Positions 8,485 through 17,284 of a stretch of DNA of 64,000 bases are shown here, piece after piece. The stretch covers positions 1 to 64,000 of the forward strand of contig NZ_JAPDDP010000036.1 in the NCBI RefSeq assembly GCF_027587195.1. The letters are read 5' to 3'. The position numbers and the translations under genes are program-made. The notes beneath the pieces are model-generated. The model had not been told where the DNA came from. It saw only the letters and a list, made by a program, of their open reading frames with translations, and did no database searches. This stretch comes from Solirubrobacter phytolaccae. Lineage in GTDB: Bacteria; Actinomycetota; Thermoleophilia; Solirubrobacterales; Solirubrobacteraceae. Every line of letters begins with the position of its first letter. Positions within the stretch are counted from its first letter, which is position 1.

Positions 8485-8871
8485 ATGGCCGACGCCAGCT
8501 ACCCCGACGATCTGAAGTACCACACCGAGCACGACTGGGCTCGGATCGATGGTGACACCGCCGTGCTCGGCATCACCTGGTACGCCCAGGACCAGCTCGG
8601 CGAGGTCGTCTTCTTCGACCCGCCGGAGGTCGGCACGAGCATCACCGCCGGCTCCCCGTACGCCGAGGTCGAGTCCGTCAAGGCCGTGTCCGACGTGATC
8701 GCGCCGCTGAGCGGCGAGATCGTCGAGGTCAACGACGGTCTGAAGGACTCGCCGGAGCAGATCAACGAGGATTCCTACGGCGAGGGTTGGCTCGTCAAGA
8801 TCAAGCTCTCGGACGCGTCTGAGGCCGACGGCCTGATGGACGCCGAGAGCTACCGCCAGAGCCTGTCATAA
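8485..8871 (+). CDS. gcvH: Glycine cleavage system H protein (lipoyl carrier)
   Basis: Carries the aminomethyl intermediate on a lipoyl-lysine between GcvP, GcvT and the shared dihydrolipoyl dehydrogenase. 128 residues, with the lipoylation motif EVESVKAVSDV placing the modified Lys at residue 66. The start follows gcvT by 3 nt, so the pair is probably translationally coupled. The separate L protein (dihydrolipoyl dehydrogenase) is not in this window. Confidence 0.97.
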   Translation: MADASYPDDLKYHTEHDWARIDGDTAVLGITWYAQDQLGEVVFFDPPEVGTSITAGSPYAEVESVKAVSDVIAPLSGEIVEVNDGLKDSPEQINEDSYGEGWLVKIKLSDASEADGLMDAESYRQSLS

Positions 8872-8886
8872 GCTGAGCGGCTCACT

Positions 8887-10200
8887 ATGAGCCGCTACAC
8901 GTCTGCGACTGAAACCGACCGGCAGGAGATGCTCGCCGCCATCGGCGTCGAGTCGATCGACGACCTTTTCGCGGACGTCCCTGAGGGCGTCCGCCTCGGT
9001 CGTCCTCTCGACATCGCGCCCGGCAAGCCCGAGCAGGAGGTCTTTGCCCGCCTCCGCGACCTGGCCGCCAAGAACGTCTCCGCCGAGGACGAGATCTCGT
9101 TCCTCGGCGCCGGGATGTACGACCACTACGTGCCCGCGCTGATCGACTCGATCCTGTCGCGGTCCGAGTTCCTCACGCCCTACACGCCCTACCAGCCCGA
9201 GATCTCCCAGGGCGGGCTGCAGGTGATGTTCGAGTACCAGACCGCGATCAGCGAGCTGACCGGCCTGCCCGTCAGCAACGCGAGCGTCTACGAGGGCCCG
9301 AGCGCCGTCGCCGCCGCGGGCTGGCTGGCGCACACCCACACGAAGAAGACGAAGTTCCTCGTGTCGGAGAGCCTGCACCCGCACAGCCTGGAGACGCTCG
9401 CCACGACGTCCGCGGGCTGGGGCACGACGATCGAGATGCTCCCGGTCGTCAACGGCCTCACGCAGCTCGACGAGGTCGTCGGCGATGACGTCGCCGCGAT
9501 CTTCGTCGGCCAGCCGAACTTCCACGGCGCGATCGAGGACATCGCCGCGCTGTCGCAGTTCAAGGGCTCCGCGCTGCTGGTCGTCCAGGCCGACCCGCTC
9601 ACGCTCGGCGTGCTGCGCTCGCCCGGCGAGGACGGCGTGGACATCTGCGTCGGCGAGGGCCAGACGCTCGGCAACCGCCTGGACTTCGGCGGGCCGTCGT
9701 TCGGCTTCTTCGCCGCTTCGCAGGCCCTCCTGCGCCGGATGCCCGGCCGCATCGCCGGTGAGACCACCGACGTCGACGGCCGTAGAGGCTTCGTGCTCAC
9801 CCTGCAGACGCGCGAGCAGCACATCCGCCGCGAGAAGGCGACGAGCAACATCTGCACGGCGCAGGCGCTCAACGCGCTCGCCGGCGTGATCTACCTGAGC
9901 TGGCTCGGCCGTGAAGGGCTCGTGGAGCTCGGCGAGCTGCTCGTATCCCGCACGCACTACGCCCGCGAGACGCTCGCGGCGATCGACGGCGTCGAGCTCT
10001 GGCACGACCAGCCCGTCGTGCGCGAGTTCGCCCTCAAGCTCAGCAAGAACGCCCACGAGGTCGTCGAGTTCTGCTCGGCGCGGGGTGTGAACCCGGGCTT
10101 CGCGTTCGACGACAACGGCCTGTTGGTGGCCATCACCGAGCAGCGCAGCAAGGCGGACATCGACCGCCTCGCCGAGGTGCTCAAGGAGGCCCTGGCATGA
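8887..10200 (+). CDS. gcvPA: Glycine dehydrogenase (decarboxylating), alpha subunit GcvPA
   Basis: N-terminal half of the split P protein, which decarboxylates glycine with pyridoxal phosphate and passes the aminomethyl group to GcvH. 437 residues, beginning with the family pattern RYTSATETDRQEMLAAIGV. Other family blocks are FLGAGMYDHYVPALID, TPYQPEISQGGLQ and NFHGAIEDI. The PLP-binding Lys sits in the partner subunit. It overlaps gcvPB by ATGA, consistent with 1:1 synthesis of the heterodimer. Confidence 0.96.
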   Translation: MSRYTSATETDRQEMLAAIGVESIDDLFADVPEGVRLGRPLDIAPGKPEQEVFARLRDLAAKNVSAEDEISFLGAGMYDHYVPALIDSILSRSEFLTPYTPYQPEISQGGLQVMFEYQTAISELTGLPVSNASVYEGPSAVAAAGWLAHTHTKKTKFLVSESLHPHSLETLATTSAGWGTTIEMLPVVNGLTQLDEVVGDDVAAIFVGQPNFHGAIEDIAALSQFKGSALLVVQADPLTLGVLRSPGEDGVDICVGEGQTLGNRLDFGGPSFGFFAASQALLRRMPGRIAGETTDVDGRRGFVLTLQTREQHIRREKATSNICTAQALNALAGVIYLSWLGREGLVELGELLVSRTHYARETLAAIDGVELWHDQPVVREFALKLSKNAHEVVEFCSARGVNPGFAFDDNGLLVAITEQRSKADIDRLAEVLKEALA

Positions 10201-11750
10201 GCATCACCGAGAACCAGCTCCACGCCGACCCGTCGATCGAGGCCCACGAGCTGCACCCGCAGCGCTCCGCGGTGATCGAGACCGAGCAGCAGCGCGACCA
10301 CGCGAAGACGATCTACGAGAAGTCCAAGCCGGGCCGGCGCGCGTTCGTCGCCCCCGAGCTGGACGTGCCCAAGCACGAGCTGCCGGCGAAGTTCCGCCGC
10401 GCCGAGGCGCCGAAGCTGCCGGAGATCGCCGAGCCGGAGATCGTCCGCCACTACAACCGGCTGTCCAAGCGCAACTTCGACCTGGACTCCGGCTTCTACC
10501 CGCTCGGGTCGTGCACGATGAAGCACAACCCGAAGCTGCACGAGCGCGTCGCGGCGCTGCCGGGCCACGCCCGTCTGCATCCGCTGACGAACCCGAAGCG
10601 GGCCCAGGGCGCGCTGGAGCTCATGCACTCGCTGCAGGTCGCGCTGGGCGAGATCGCGGGCCTGCCGCACGTGTCGCTGCAGCCGTCCGCGGGTTCGCAC
10701 GGCGAGCTCGCCGGCGTGCTGGTCACCCGGGCCTACCACGAGGACCGCGGCGACTTCCGCACGAAGATCCTCACGCCGGACACCGCGCACGGCACGAACC
10801 CGGCGACGGTGACGATGGGCGGCTACGAGGTCGTCAAGGTCGGCACCAACGCCGACGGCGGCGTGGACATCGAGGACCTGCGCGCCAAGGCCGACGACCA
10901 GGTCGCCTGCCTGATGCTCACCAACCCGAACACGCTCGGCGTGTTCGACGCCAACATCGAGGAGATCGCGAAGATCGTCCACGGTGTCGGCGCGACCCTG
11001 TACTACGACGGCGCGAACCTGAACGCCGTCATGGGCAAGACGCGCCCCGGCGACATGGGCTTCGACATCGTCCATTACAACCTGCACAAGACGTTCACCC
11101 AGCCGCACGGCGGCGGTGGCCCGGGTGCCGGCCCGATCGCGGTGAGCGACCGCATCGAGCCGTACATCACCAAGCCGCAGGTGGTCAAGCTCGAGGACGG
11201 CACGTTCGACCTCGACTTCGACCGGCCGAAGTCGATCGGGCGCCTGCGCGGCTTCCAGGGCAACTTCGGCGTGTTCGTGCGCTCCTACGCGTACATCCTC
11301 TCGCTCGGCGGCGACGGCCTGCAGGAGGCGTCGGAGCTGGCCGTGCTCAACGCCAACTACCTGCTGGCGAAGCTGCGCGAGCTGGGCGTGACGGACCTGC
11401 TGCCCCCGGCCTACGACCGCCTCTGCATGCACGAGTTCGTGCTCAGCGGCGCGCCGATGAAGCGCGAGCTGGGCCTGAAGACGCTGGATCTCGCCAAGCG
11501 CCTGCTCGATCACAACTTCCATCCGCCGACGGTGTACTTCCCGCTGCTGGTCGAGGAAGCGCTGCTGATCGAGCCGACGGAGACCGAGACCAAGGAGACG
11601 CTCGACGCGTTCGCCGAGGCGATGGCCGAGATCCTGCGCGAGGGCGCCGAGGATCCGGAGATCGCTCGCAACGCGCCGTACGGCACGCCGGTCCGCCGGC
11701 TCGACGAGGCCGGCGCGGCCAAGCGCCCGGTCATCCGTCAACCGCTGTAG
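10197..11750 (+). CDS. gcvPB: Glycine dehydrogenase (decarboxylating), beta subunit GcvPB
   Basis: PLP-binding half of the split P protein. 517 residues. The Schiff-base Lys is residue 298 in NLHKTFTQPHGGGGPGAG. Other blocks are YPLGSCTMKHNPK, LQPSAGSHGELAG, TPDTAHGTNPATV and PPTVYFPL near the C-terminus. It is last in the four-gene operon and its stop codon lies inside a short tandem duplication (11737-11779). Split PA/PB forms occur in many bacteria, so the split is not unusual in itself. Confidence 0.97.
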   Translation: MSITENQLHADPSIEAHELHPQRSAVIETEQQRDHAKTIYEKSKPGRRAFVAPELDVPKHELPAKFRRAEAPKLPEIAEPEIVRHYNRLSKRNFDLDSGFYPLGSCTMKHNPKLHERVAALPGHARLHPLTNPKRAQGALELMHSLQVALGEIAGLPHVSLQPSAGSHGELAGVLVTRAYHEDRGDFRTKILTPDTAHGTNPATVTMGGYEVVKVGTNADGGVDIEDLRAKADDQVACLMLTNPNTLGVFDANIEEIAKIVHGVGATLYYDGANLNAVMGKTRPGDMGFDIVHYNLHKTFTQPHGGGGPGAGPIAVSDRIEPYITKPQVVKLEDGTFDLDFDRPKSIGRLRGFQGNFGVFVRSYAYILSLGGDGLQEASELAVLNANYLLAKLRELGVTDLLPPAYDRLCMHEFVLSGAPMKRELGLKTLDLAKRLLDHNFHPPTVYFPLLVEEALLIEPTETETKETLDAFAEAMAEILREGAEDPEIARNAPYGTPVRRLDEAGAAKRPVIRQPL

Positions 11751-11779
11751 ACGGCCAAACGTCAACGTCTGTAGACGGC
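11737..11779 (+). repeat. 24-bp tandem duplication spanning the gcvPB stop codon
   Basis: GTCAACCGCTGTAGACGGC (11737-11755) recurs as GTCAACGTCTGTAGACGGC (11761-11779) with 17 of 19 identities. The gcvPB stop TAG is inside the first copy and a second in-line CTGTAG lies in the other. It looks like a local slippage duplication. Confidence 0.65.
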
Positions 11780-11801
11780 ATCAACACCCCTTGACGACGG
11801 C

Positions 11802-11858
11802 GTCCTGAAACCACCCCACCGGTTTTCAGGACCCCGTCGCTCAGGGGACGTTCCCCTG
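11802..11858 (+). terminator. Two consecutive hairpins after the gcv operon
   Basis: GTCCTGAAA-CC (11802-11812) pairs with GGTTTTCAGGAC (11821-11832) with one bulge. A second perfect hairpin CAGGGGA-CGT-TCCCCTG follows at 11842-11858. The first is a plausible terminator for gcvTHPAPB. The second sits about 15 nt before the GGGGAGG ribosome-binding site of the next gene. Confidence 0.6.
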
Positions 11859-11889
11859 CGTCAACCGATCCTCGTAGGGGAGGACTTCT

Positions 11890-12429
11890 ATGTCCAGGAT
11901 TCATCTGGCCGCCATCGCGGCCACAGTCGTGTGCGCCTTCATGTTCACCGGCGTCGCGCAAGCCCAGGAAGCGGTGCCGCTGACGCAGAAGGTCGCGCTC
12001 ACCGGCACCAAGGGCTTCAAGGGGACGTACACGATCGAGAAGTTCGTGTCCCAGGGCGGCAAGCTGTTCGCCGTCGGCAAGGTCGTCGGCAAGGCGACCG
12101 GCGGCAAGCGGGTCACCAAGGAGAACGTCAAGCTGCCGGCCGCCGTGTCGAGCGGTGCCGCGCAGGCCTCGCAGCTGCCGCCGATCCCGGGTGCCTGCCA
12201 GGTGCTCAACCTCGTGCTCGGGCCGATCAACCTGAACCTGCTCGGCCTGTCCGTGCGCACGAACCAGATCAACCTGCGCATCGACGCGGTGCCGGGCGCA
12301 GGCAACCTGCTCGGGAACCTGCTGTGCGGGATCACGGGCATCCTCGACCCGAACGCGCTGGCCAACACGCCGCTCGGGCAGCTCGCGCAGATCCTGAACG
12401 CGCTGCTCGCGCTCAGTCCGCGAACCTGA
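11890..12429 (+). CDS. Secreted protein of unknown function
   Basis: 179 residues with a signal peptide (cleavage expected after VAQA near residue 24) and a GGGGAGG ribosome-binding site. The first half is a basic beta-rich segment (TQKVALTGTKGFKGTYTIEKF). The second half is a hydrophobic domain with two Cys: PGACQVLNLVLGPINLNLLG and GNLLGNLLCGITGILDPNAL. I recall this Cys/Leu pattern from secreted hypothetical proteins of this group, but no function is known to me. It sits 24 bp before the six-gene beta-roll array in the same direction and is probably the first gene of that transcript. Confidence 0.75.
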   Translation: MSRIHLAAIAATVVCAFMFTGVAQAQEAVPLTQKVALTGTKGFKGTYTIEKFVSQGGKLFAVGKVVGKATGGKRVTKENVKLPAAVSSGAAQASQLPPIPGACQVLNLVLGPINLNLLGLSVRTNQINLRIDAVPGAGNLLGNLLCGITGILDPNALANTPLGQLAQILNALLALSPRT

Positions 12430-12453
12430 GAAACGGGTATGGGGAGGCGCACC

Positions 12454-13395
12454 ATGCGTCTCCCCGTCGCCCTATTCGTCGCGCTGCTCGCGCTGCCCGC
12501 GTCCGCTCAGGCGGGCGTCGTCGGGCTTGAAGGGACCCAGCTCGTGCTCCGCGCCGACCCCGGCGAGCAGGTGCGAGTCGGCATCTTGCAGCCCTCGGGC
12601 GGCCAGATCCGCTTCACCGGGACGCCCCGCGTCGGCGCCGGATGCGTCGCCGCCGACGGCGAGGTCGCGTGTCCAGAGACGGGCGTGACCGGTGTGGTCG
12701 TGCAGACCGGGGACGGCGACGACCGGGTCTCGTCATTCATCAACGTGCCGCTCACGCTGACGCTGGGTGGTGGCGACGACGTCTTCTTCGCCCAGGCGAG
12801 CGCGGCCACGGTCGACGCCGGACCGGGGAACGACCGCGGCTACTCGCAGGCCCGGTCGGCGAACGTGGTCGGCGGCGCGGGTGACGACCGGCTCGAGCTG
12901 GAGACGAACGGTCTCGGGCCGCTGCGGCTCGACGGCGGCGCCGGCGACGACACCCTCCGCGTCATCTCGCCCGGGATCTCGTGGCCGTACCCGCGTGACG
13001 AGCGCAACGGGGCGCCCCGTCCGCGGATCGCCCGGGTGGCGATCACGTGCGGCCCCGGCGCCGACCACTGGATCGCGCGGCCGCACGACAAGCCCGGCGA
13101 CGGCTGCGCGCCGCGCGTCACCGGGATCACGCCGGACACCGTCTCGCGCGCGTTCCGCGAGGGACGGCTGACCGGCCCGGCAAGCGGCACGGTCACGCTG
13201 CGACGCCGCGTTTTCCAGGACGACCGGCCGCGCCAGCGGGTCGCGCATGGCTCCTTCAACGCTCGGCGCGGGCCGTTGCGCGTCCCGCTCGAGCGCACGA
13301 AGGCCGCGCGGCGGCGGCAACCCGTCGCCGTGAAGATCGGCCTCCGCGCCGGTGCCGAGCGCGGCGAGATCACCTTCCTGTCGAGGCTCGGCTGA
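12454..13395 (+). CDS. Beta-roll array paralogue 1: secreted RTX-like repeat protein
   Basis: First of six tandem paralogues. 313 residues from ATG 12454, chosen because GGGAGG (12441-12446) sits 7 nt upstream; ATG 12439 is the weaker option. A signal peptide ends at AQAG. Then comes the family opening GLEGTQLVLRADPGE. A first Cys pair (GAGCVAADGEVACPETG) is followed by Gly/Asp repeats resembling RTX nonapeptides (GDGDDRVSS, GGGDDVFF, GGAGDDRLEL, GGAGDDTLRV). A second Cys pair flanks GPGADHW to GDGCAPRVTGIT. The C-terminal beta domain starts VSRAFREGRLTGPASGTVTLRRR. Calcium binding by the repeats is inferred from the RTX resemblance. Confidence 0.8.
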   Translation: MRLPVALFVALLALPASAQAGVVGLEGTQLVLRADPGEQVRVGILQPSGGQIRFTGTPRVGAGCVAADGEVACPETGVTGVVVQTGDGDDRVSSFINVPLTLTLGGGDDVFFAQASAATVDAGPGNDRGYSQARSANVVGGAGDDRLELETNGLGPLRLDGGAGDDTLRVISPGISWPYPRDERNGAPRPRIARVAITCGPGADHWIARPHDKPGDGCAPRVTGITPDTVSRAFREGRLTGPASGTVTLRRRVFQDDRPRQRVAHGSFNARRGPLRVPLERTKAARRRQPVAVKIGLRAGAERGEITFLSRLG

Positions 13396-14330
13396 TGCGC
13401 GCGCTGCTCGTCGTCGCCGCCGTGCTGGCGTTCCCGGCCGCCGCGCACGCCGGCGTGGTCGGACTCGAGGGCACCCAGATCGTCTTTCGCGCGGAGCCGG
13501 GCGAGCGCCTGGAGCTCCGCGCCGACGGAAGCGTCAGCGACATCCAGTACTTCCACGCGGAGGGCGTGCGCCCCGGGCCCGGGTGCGAGCGCGTCGAGGA
13601 CGACGAGGTGTCCTGCCGACCCGACGGCGTGACGGGCGTGACGATCTTCGGCGGCGACCAGGCCGACCGCGTGTCCACCCGGGTGCCGCTGCCGTTGACG
13701 CTGGCGCTCGGCGCCGGCAACGACGACTTCTCGGTGGTCGGCGCCACGGTGACGGTCGACGCGGGCCCGGGGAACGATGTCGGCGGAGTCGCCGGCTCAC
13801 GGGTGAGCATCGTCGGCGGGGAGGGCGACGACACGCTCTCGCTCGAGCGCTCCGGTCGGACGGTCGGGCCGTTCGTGCTCGACGGCGGCGCGGGGGACGA
13901 CGATCTCTCGCTCCCGTCGACCGAGATGGTGCGGTCCGGCCCGCTCGCGCCGGTCAGCATCACGTGTGGTGACGGGGCCGACCGCTGGTCGGCCGGTCCC
14001 CGAGACGTCCTGGGCGAAGGCTGCGCCGCGCACGTGGCCGGGATCACCGCCAAGACGGTCTCGCGTGCGTTCCAGGAGGGCGCGCTCACGGCGCCGGCCA
14101 GCGGCTCGATCGCGTTCAAGCGTCGCTCCGGCGCCTCGCGCACGCCGGGGGCGACGATCGCGCGCGGCGTCTTCACCGCACAGCCCGGGCCGCTGCGCGT
14201 GAGCCTCGAACGGACCGCGGCCGGCACTCGCTGGCTGCGCCGCACCCCGCACCTGCCCGTGTTCGTGACCATCCGGACCCGCACCGGCGACGACCGCGGC
14301 GTGGTCACCTTCCGCTCCAAGGTCGGATGA
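13395..14330 (+). CDS. Beta-roll array paralogue 2: secreted RTX-like repeat protein
   Basis: 311 residues. Its ATG overlaps the stop of paralogue 1 by one base (TGATG), so it is probably translated by re-initiation. A signal peptide ends near AAHAG, followed by the opening VVGLEGTQIVFRAEPGE. It is closest to paralogue 1 in this opening. Repeats include GGDQADRVST, GAGNDDFSV, GPGNDVGGV, GGEGDDTLSL and GGAGDDDLSL. The second Cys pair lies around ITCGDGADRW and GEGCAAHVAGIT. The C-terminal domain runs VSRAFQEGALTAPASGSIAFKRR to the end, closing with FVTIRTRTGDDRGVVTFRSK. No enzyme motif is visible. Confidence 0.8.
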   Translation: MRALLVVAAVLAFPAAAHAGVVGLEGTQIVFRAEPGERLELRADGSVSDIQYFHAEGVRPGPGCERVEDDEVSCRPDGVTGVTIFGGDQADRVSTRVPLPLTLALGAGNDDFSVVGATVTVDAGPGNDVGGVAGSRVSIVGGEGDDTLSLERSGRTVGPFVLDGGAGDDDLSLPSTEMVRSGPLAPVSITCGDGADRWSAGPRDVLGEGCAAHVAGITAKTVSRAFQEGALTAPASGSIAFKRRSGASRTPGATIARGVFTAQPGPLRVSLERTAAGTRWLRRTPHLPVFVTIRTRTGDDRGVVTFRSKVG

Positions 14331-14331
14331 C

Positions 14332-15333
14332 ATGCACCGGTTCGTCCTGATCACGCTCATGCTGCTCGTCGCGCCCGCCACGGCGCAGGCCGCGACCGTC
14401 GGCCGCGAGGGCACGGAGCTCGTGTACCGCTCAGCGCCCGGCCAGGAGGACCTGTTCGCGTCCGAGGCACAGGACGGCGTGATGACGTTCGCAGGCCGCG
14501 AGGGCGGTGACGCGGACATCACGCCGCGCGACGGCTGCTCGATCACGCGCAAGGTCGTGCGCTGCCCGCTCGACGGGCTCACCGCTGTCCGCGTGCTGGC
14601 CGGCGACAGCGATGACCAGATCGTGATGCTGGACACCTCGCTCCCTGTCGTGGCCGAGCTCGGGCGTGGCAGCGACGACTTCGACGCGAGCGCGCTGGCT
14701 CTGACCGTCACCGCCGGCGAGGGCAGCGACCGGGTCGGTGCCGACACACTGGCCGGAGCGATCGACATGGGACCGGGCGAGGACTACGTCGAGGCGTCGA
14801 TCCCCGAGGGGTTCGCCGGGCCGCTCGCCATCGAGGGCGGCGACGGGCGGGACCTGCTGTTCGTCGACGGGCAGCGCAAACCCGGGATCTCGCTCTCCGG
14901 CGGAGACGGGCCGGACGAGTTCATCGTCCAGCTGGGCCTGGACGGTCCGGGGATCGACATCGCCTGTGGCGCCGGCAACGACTCCACGCAGCTCGCGCTC
15001 GTCGATCGCCCGGGTGACGGCTGCGCCGCGCACGTCGCCTACCCGGCGCCGCCGAAGTTCGTCTCGCGCGCGTTCAGCGGGGCGACGCTGACGGCGCCCG
15101 CCACCGGAGCGGTCGAGTTCCGCCGCAACCCGTGGCCGAACGGGCGTCGCGTCCCGCTGGTCGCCCGCGGCACGTTCGACGCGCCTGCCGGCCCGCTCCA
15201 AGCACGGCTGAAGACGACGAAGGCCGGCAAGCGGTACATCCGCCGCGATCCGGACCTGAAGCTGTTCGTGACGATCAAGACCCGCACGGGCGGCGACCGC
15301 AGCGAGATCGACTTCGGGGCACGGCTGCGCTGA
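14332..15333 (+). CDS. Beta-roll array paralogue 3: secreted RTX-like repeat protein
   Basis: 333 residues, starting one base after the previous stop codon. Signal peptide MHRFVLITLMLLVAPATAQA, then ATVGREGTELVYRSAPGQED. Repeats are more degenerate than in copies 1 and 2 (GDSDDQIVM, GRGSDDFDA, GEGSDRVGA, GPGEDYVEA, GGDGRDLLFV, GGDGPDEFIV). The Cys-flanked segment IACGAGNDST to GDGCAAHVAYP is kept, but the usual GITPxT step is replaced by PAPPKF. The C-terminal block PLQARLKTTKAGKRYIRRDPD is conserved. Paralogues 3 to 6 share the GREGTELVYR type of opening and form a subgroup. Confidence 0.8.
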   Translation: MHRFVLITLMLLVAPATAQAATVGREGTELVYRSAPGQEDLFASEAQDGVMTFAGREGGDADITPRDGCSITRKVVRCPLDGLTAVRVLAGDSDDQIVMLDTSLPVVAELGRGSDDFDASALALTVTAGEGSDRVGADTLAGAIDMGPGEDYVEASIPEGFAGPLAIEGGDGRDLLFVDGQRKPGISLSGGDGPDEFIVQLGLDGPGIDIACGAGNDSTQLALVDRPGDGCAAHVAYPAPPKFVSRAFSGATLTAPATGAVEFRRNPWPNGRRVPLVARGTFDAPAGPLQARLKTTKAGKRYIRRDPDLKLFVTIKTRTGGDRSEIDFGARLR

Positions 15334-16292
15334 TGCTCGCCCTATTGGCCGCCACCGCCGCGCTCGCGCCGACCGCCACGGTCGGGCGCGAAGGCACCGA
15401 GCTGGTCTACCGCGGCGCGTCCGGCGTGAAGGACCGCGTCACCCTCGTCGTGGTCCGCGACGCCATCCAGGTCTTCGACGCGGACGACCCGAACACGCGG
15501 ATCGCTCCCGGCGCGGGTTGCAAGCGCGGGCGGGACGCCGTCGAGTGCCCGGTCGCCGGCATCACCACGGTCCGCGTGCATGCCGGGGACGGCAACGACC
15601 TCGTCGCCGTGCAGCTCGAGCAGCCGCTGATCGTCGACCTCGGGCCCGGCGACGACGAGTTCGGCGGCGACGCGCCCTCGCTCGCGCTGACCGGCGGCGA
15701 CGGCGACGACGAGGCGAACTTCGGCGCCAAGACCGGCGCGATCGACATGGGGCCGGGCAACGACATCGCCGATGCGATGACCGCCGACCTCACCGGGCCG
15801 CTCACGCTTGCGGGCGGCGACGGGAACGACCGGCTGTTCATCTTCGGGGAGACCGGCCCCGGGACCGCGATGTCGGGCGGCTCCGGCGACGACTGGTTCA
15901 CCGTGCAGGCGGGGGAGGGACCGGGCGCCGACATCGGCTGCGGCGAGGGCGCCGACCGGATCGTCGCCGAGCTCGCCGACCGGCCGGGCGCCGGCTGCGG
16001 CCCGTACCTCGCCGGGATCACGCCCGGGACCGTCTCCCGCACGTTCCGCGAGGGTGCGCTGACCGCGCCGGCCACCGGCACCGTGACGCTGCATCGGGAC
16101 AAGGGCGAGGGCGACGCCGCGGCGACGCTCGCGCGCGGCACGTTCGACGCGCCCGCCGGCCCACTCCGGGTGCGGCTGAAGACGACCGCCGCCGGCCGCC
16201 GAGGGCCGAAGCGACCACGGGTGATCGTCACCGTCCGCACCCGGAGCGGCGGCGAGCGCCACGAGGTCACGTTCCGGTCGAGGCTGCGATGA
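15333..16292 (+). CDS. Beta-roll array paralogue 4: secreted RTX-like repeat protein
   Basis: 319 residues, ATG overlapping the preceding stop by one base (TGATG). The signal peptide is unusually short and lacks the basic start (MLALLAATAALAPTA), so export may be weaker or the signal uncleaved. Then TVGREGTELVYRGASG. It carries the most regular Gly/Asp repeats of the set: GDGNDLVAV, GPGDDEFGG, GGDGDDEANF, GPGNDIADA, GGDGNDRLFI and GGSGDDWFTV. It closes with the Cys-flanked IGCGEGADRI to GAGCGPYLAGIT and the shared C-terminal beta domain ending EVTFRSRL. Confidence 0.8.
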   Translation: MLALLAATAALAPTATVGREGTELVYRGASGVKDRVTLVVVRDAIQVFDADDPNTRIAPGAGCKRGRDAVECPVAGITTVRVHAGDGNDLVAVQLEQPLIVDLGPGDDEFGGDAPSLALTGGDGDDEANFGAKTGAIDMGPGNDIADAMTADLTGPLTLAGGDGNDRLFIFGETGPGTAMSGGSGDDWFTVQAGEGPGADIGCGEGADRIVAELADRPGAGCGPYLAGITPGTVSRTFREGALTAPATGTVTLHRDKGEGDAAATLARGTFDAPAGPLRVRLKTTAAGRRGPKRPRVIVTVRTRSGGERHEVTFRSRLR

Positions 16293-17284
16293 GGGTCCTG
16301 GCGCTCCTCGTGCTCCTGCTGCTCGTGCCCGCGTCCGCGCAGGCCGCGACGCTCGCGCGGGAAGGCGCCGAGCTCGTCTACCGCTCCGCGCCCGGCGAGG
16401 CCGACGACGTCGTCGTCCAGCCCGGTGACCCGTCGACGGCGCCGAACAAGCTGTTCATCTACGAGAACGGGCGCAAGCTCGTGCTCGGGCCCGGCTGCGT
16501 GCAGGGCGTGCTCTACCCGGAGTGCTCGAGCGAGGGGATCACCGGCGTCCGCGTGCTGGCGGGCGACGGCGACGACAGGATCATCGTGCTCGGCGACCTC
16601 CCCGTCCTCGTCGACCTCGGCCCCGGCGACGACAAGCTGACCTCGCGCGGCCCGACGGTGACCGCGACCGGCGGCGACGGCGCCGACGAGCTGAGCGGGG
16701 AGATGGGCGCCGGCACGCTGGACGGAGGCGCCGGTGGCGACGCGCTCGAGACGCACCTCGCGGACGGCTCTCCCGCCGGCCCGCTGCTCGTCGCGGGCGG
16801 GGAGGGCCAAGACCGCATCCACGTCGACGGGCATTCCCGGCCCGGCATCACGCTCACGGGCGGATCCGGCAACGATCGCTTCACGCACTTCATCTACGAG
16901 AGCGACCACGGGATGGACGTCAGCTGCGGCCCGGGCGACGACCGCACGGTCCTGCGCCTCGCCGACCGCATGGGCGACGGCTGCGCGCCCAACGTCACCG
17001 GGTTCACGCCCGACGAGGTCTCGCGGCGGTTCCGCGAAGGCACGCTGCCCGTTCCCGCCCGCGTCGAGATCGTCTTTCGGCGGCGTCCCGGCGGCGGGAG
17101 CCGGCCGGCCGAGGTGCTCGCGCGCGGCGTGGCGAACCGGCCCGCGGGACCCCTGCGCCTACAGCTGAAAACGACCGAGGCCGGCCGTCGCCGGGCCAAG
17201 CGCGACCTGAAGCTGTACGTGTTCATCACCACGACCGTGGGCGGGGACCGCCACACCGTCCGGTTCGACTCGAGGTTGCGATGA
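16289..17284 (+). CDS. Beta-roll array paralogue 5: secreted RTX-like repeat protein
   Basis: 331 residues, overlapping paralogue 4 by the ATGA tetranucleotide. Signal peptide MRVLALLVLLLLVPASAQA, opening ATLAREGAELVYRSAPGE. The first Cys pair is present (GPGCVQGVLYPECSSEG). Repeats include GDGDDRIIV, GPGDDKLTS, GGDGADELSG, GGAGGDALET, GGEGQDRIHV and GGSGNDRFTH. The second pair follows as VSCGPGDDRT and GDGCAPNVTGFT. The C-terminal domain ends HTVRFDSRL. There is an insertion of about ten residues before the first Cys relative to the other copies. Confidence 0.8.
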   Translation: MRVLALLVLLLLVPASAQAATLAREGAELVYRSAPGEADDVVVQPGDPSTAPNKLFIYENGRKLVLGPGCVQGVLYPECSSEGITGVRVLAGDGDDRIIVLGDLPVLVDLGPGDDKLTSRGPTVTATGGDGADELSGEMGAGTLDGGAGGDALETHLADGSPAGPLLVAGGEGQDRIHVDGHSRPGITLTGGSGNDRFTHFIYESDHGMDVSCGPGDDRTVLRLADRMGDGCAPNVTGFTPDEVSRRFREGTLPVPARVEIVFRRRPGGGSRPAEVLARGVANRPAGPLRLQLKTTEAGRRRAKRDLKLYVFITTTVGGDRHTVRFDSRLR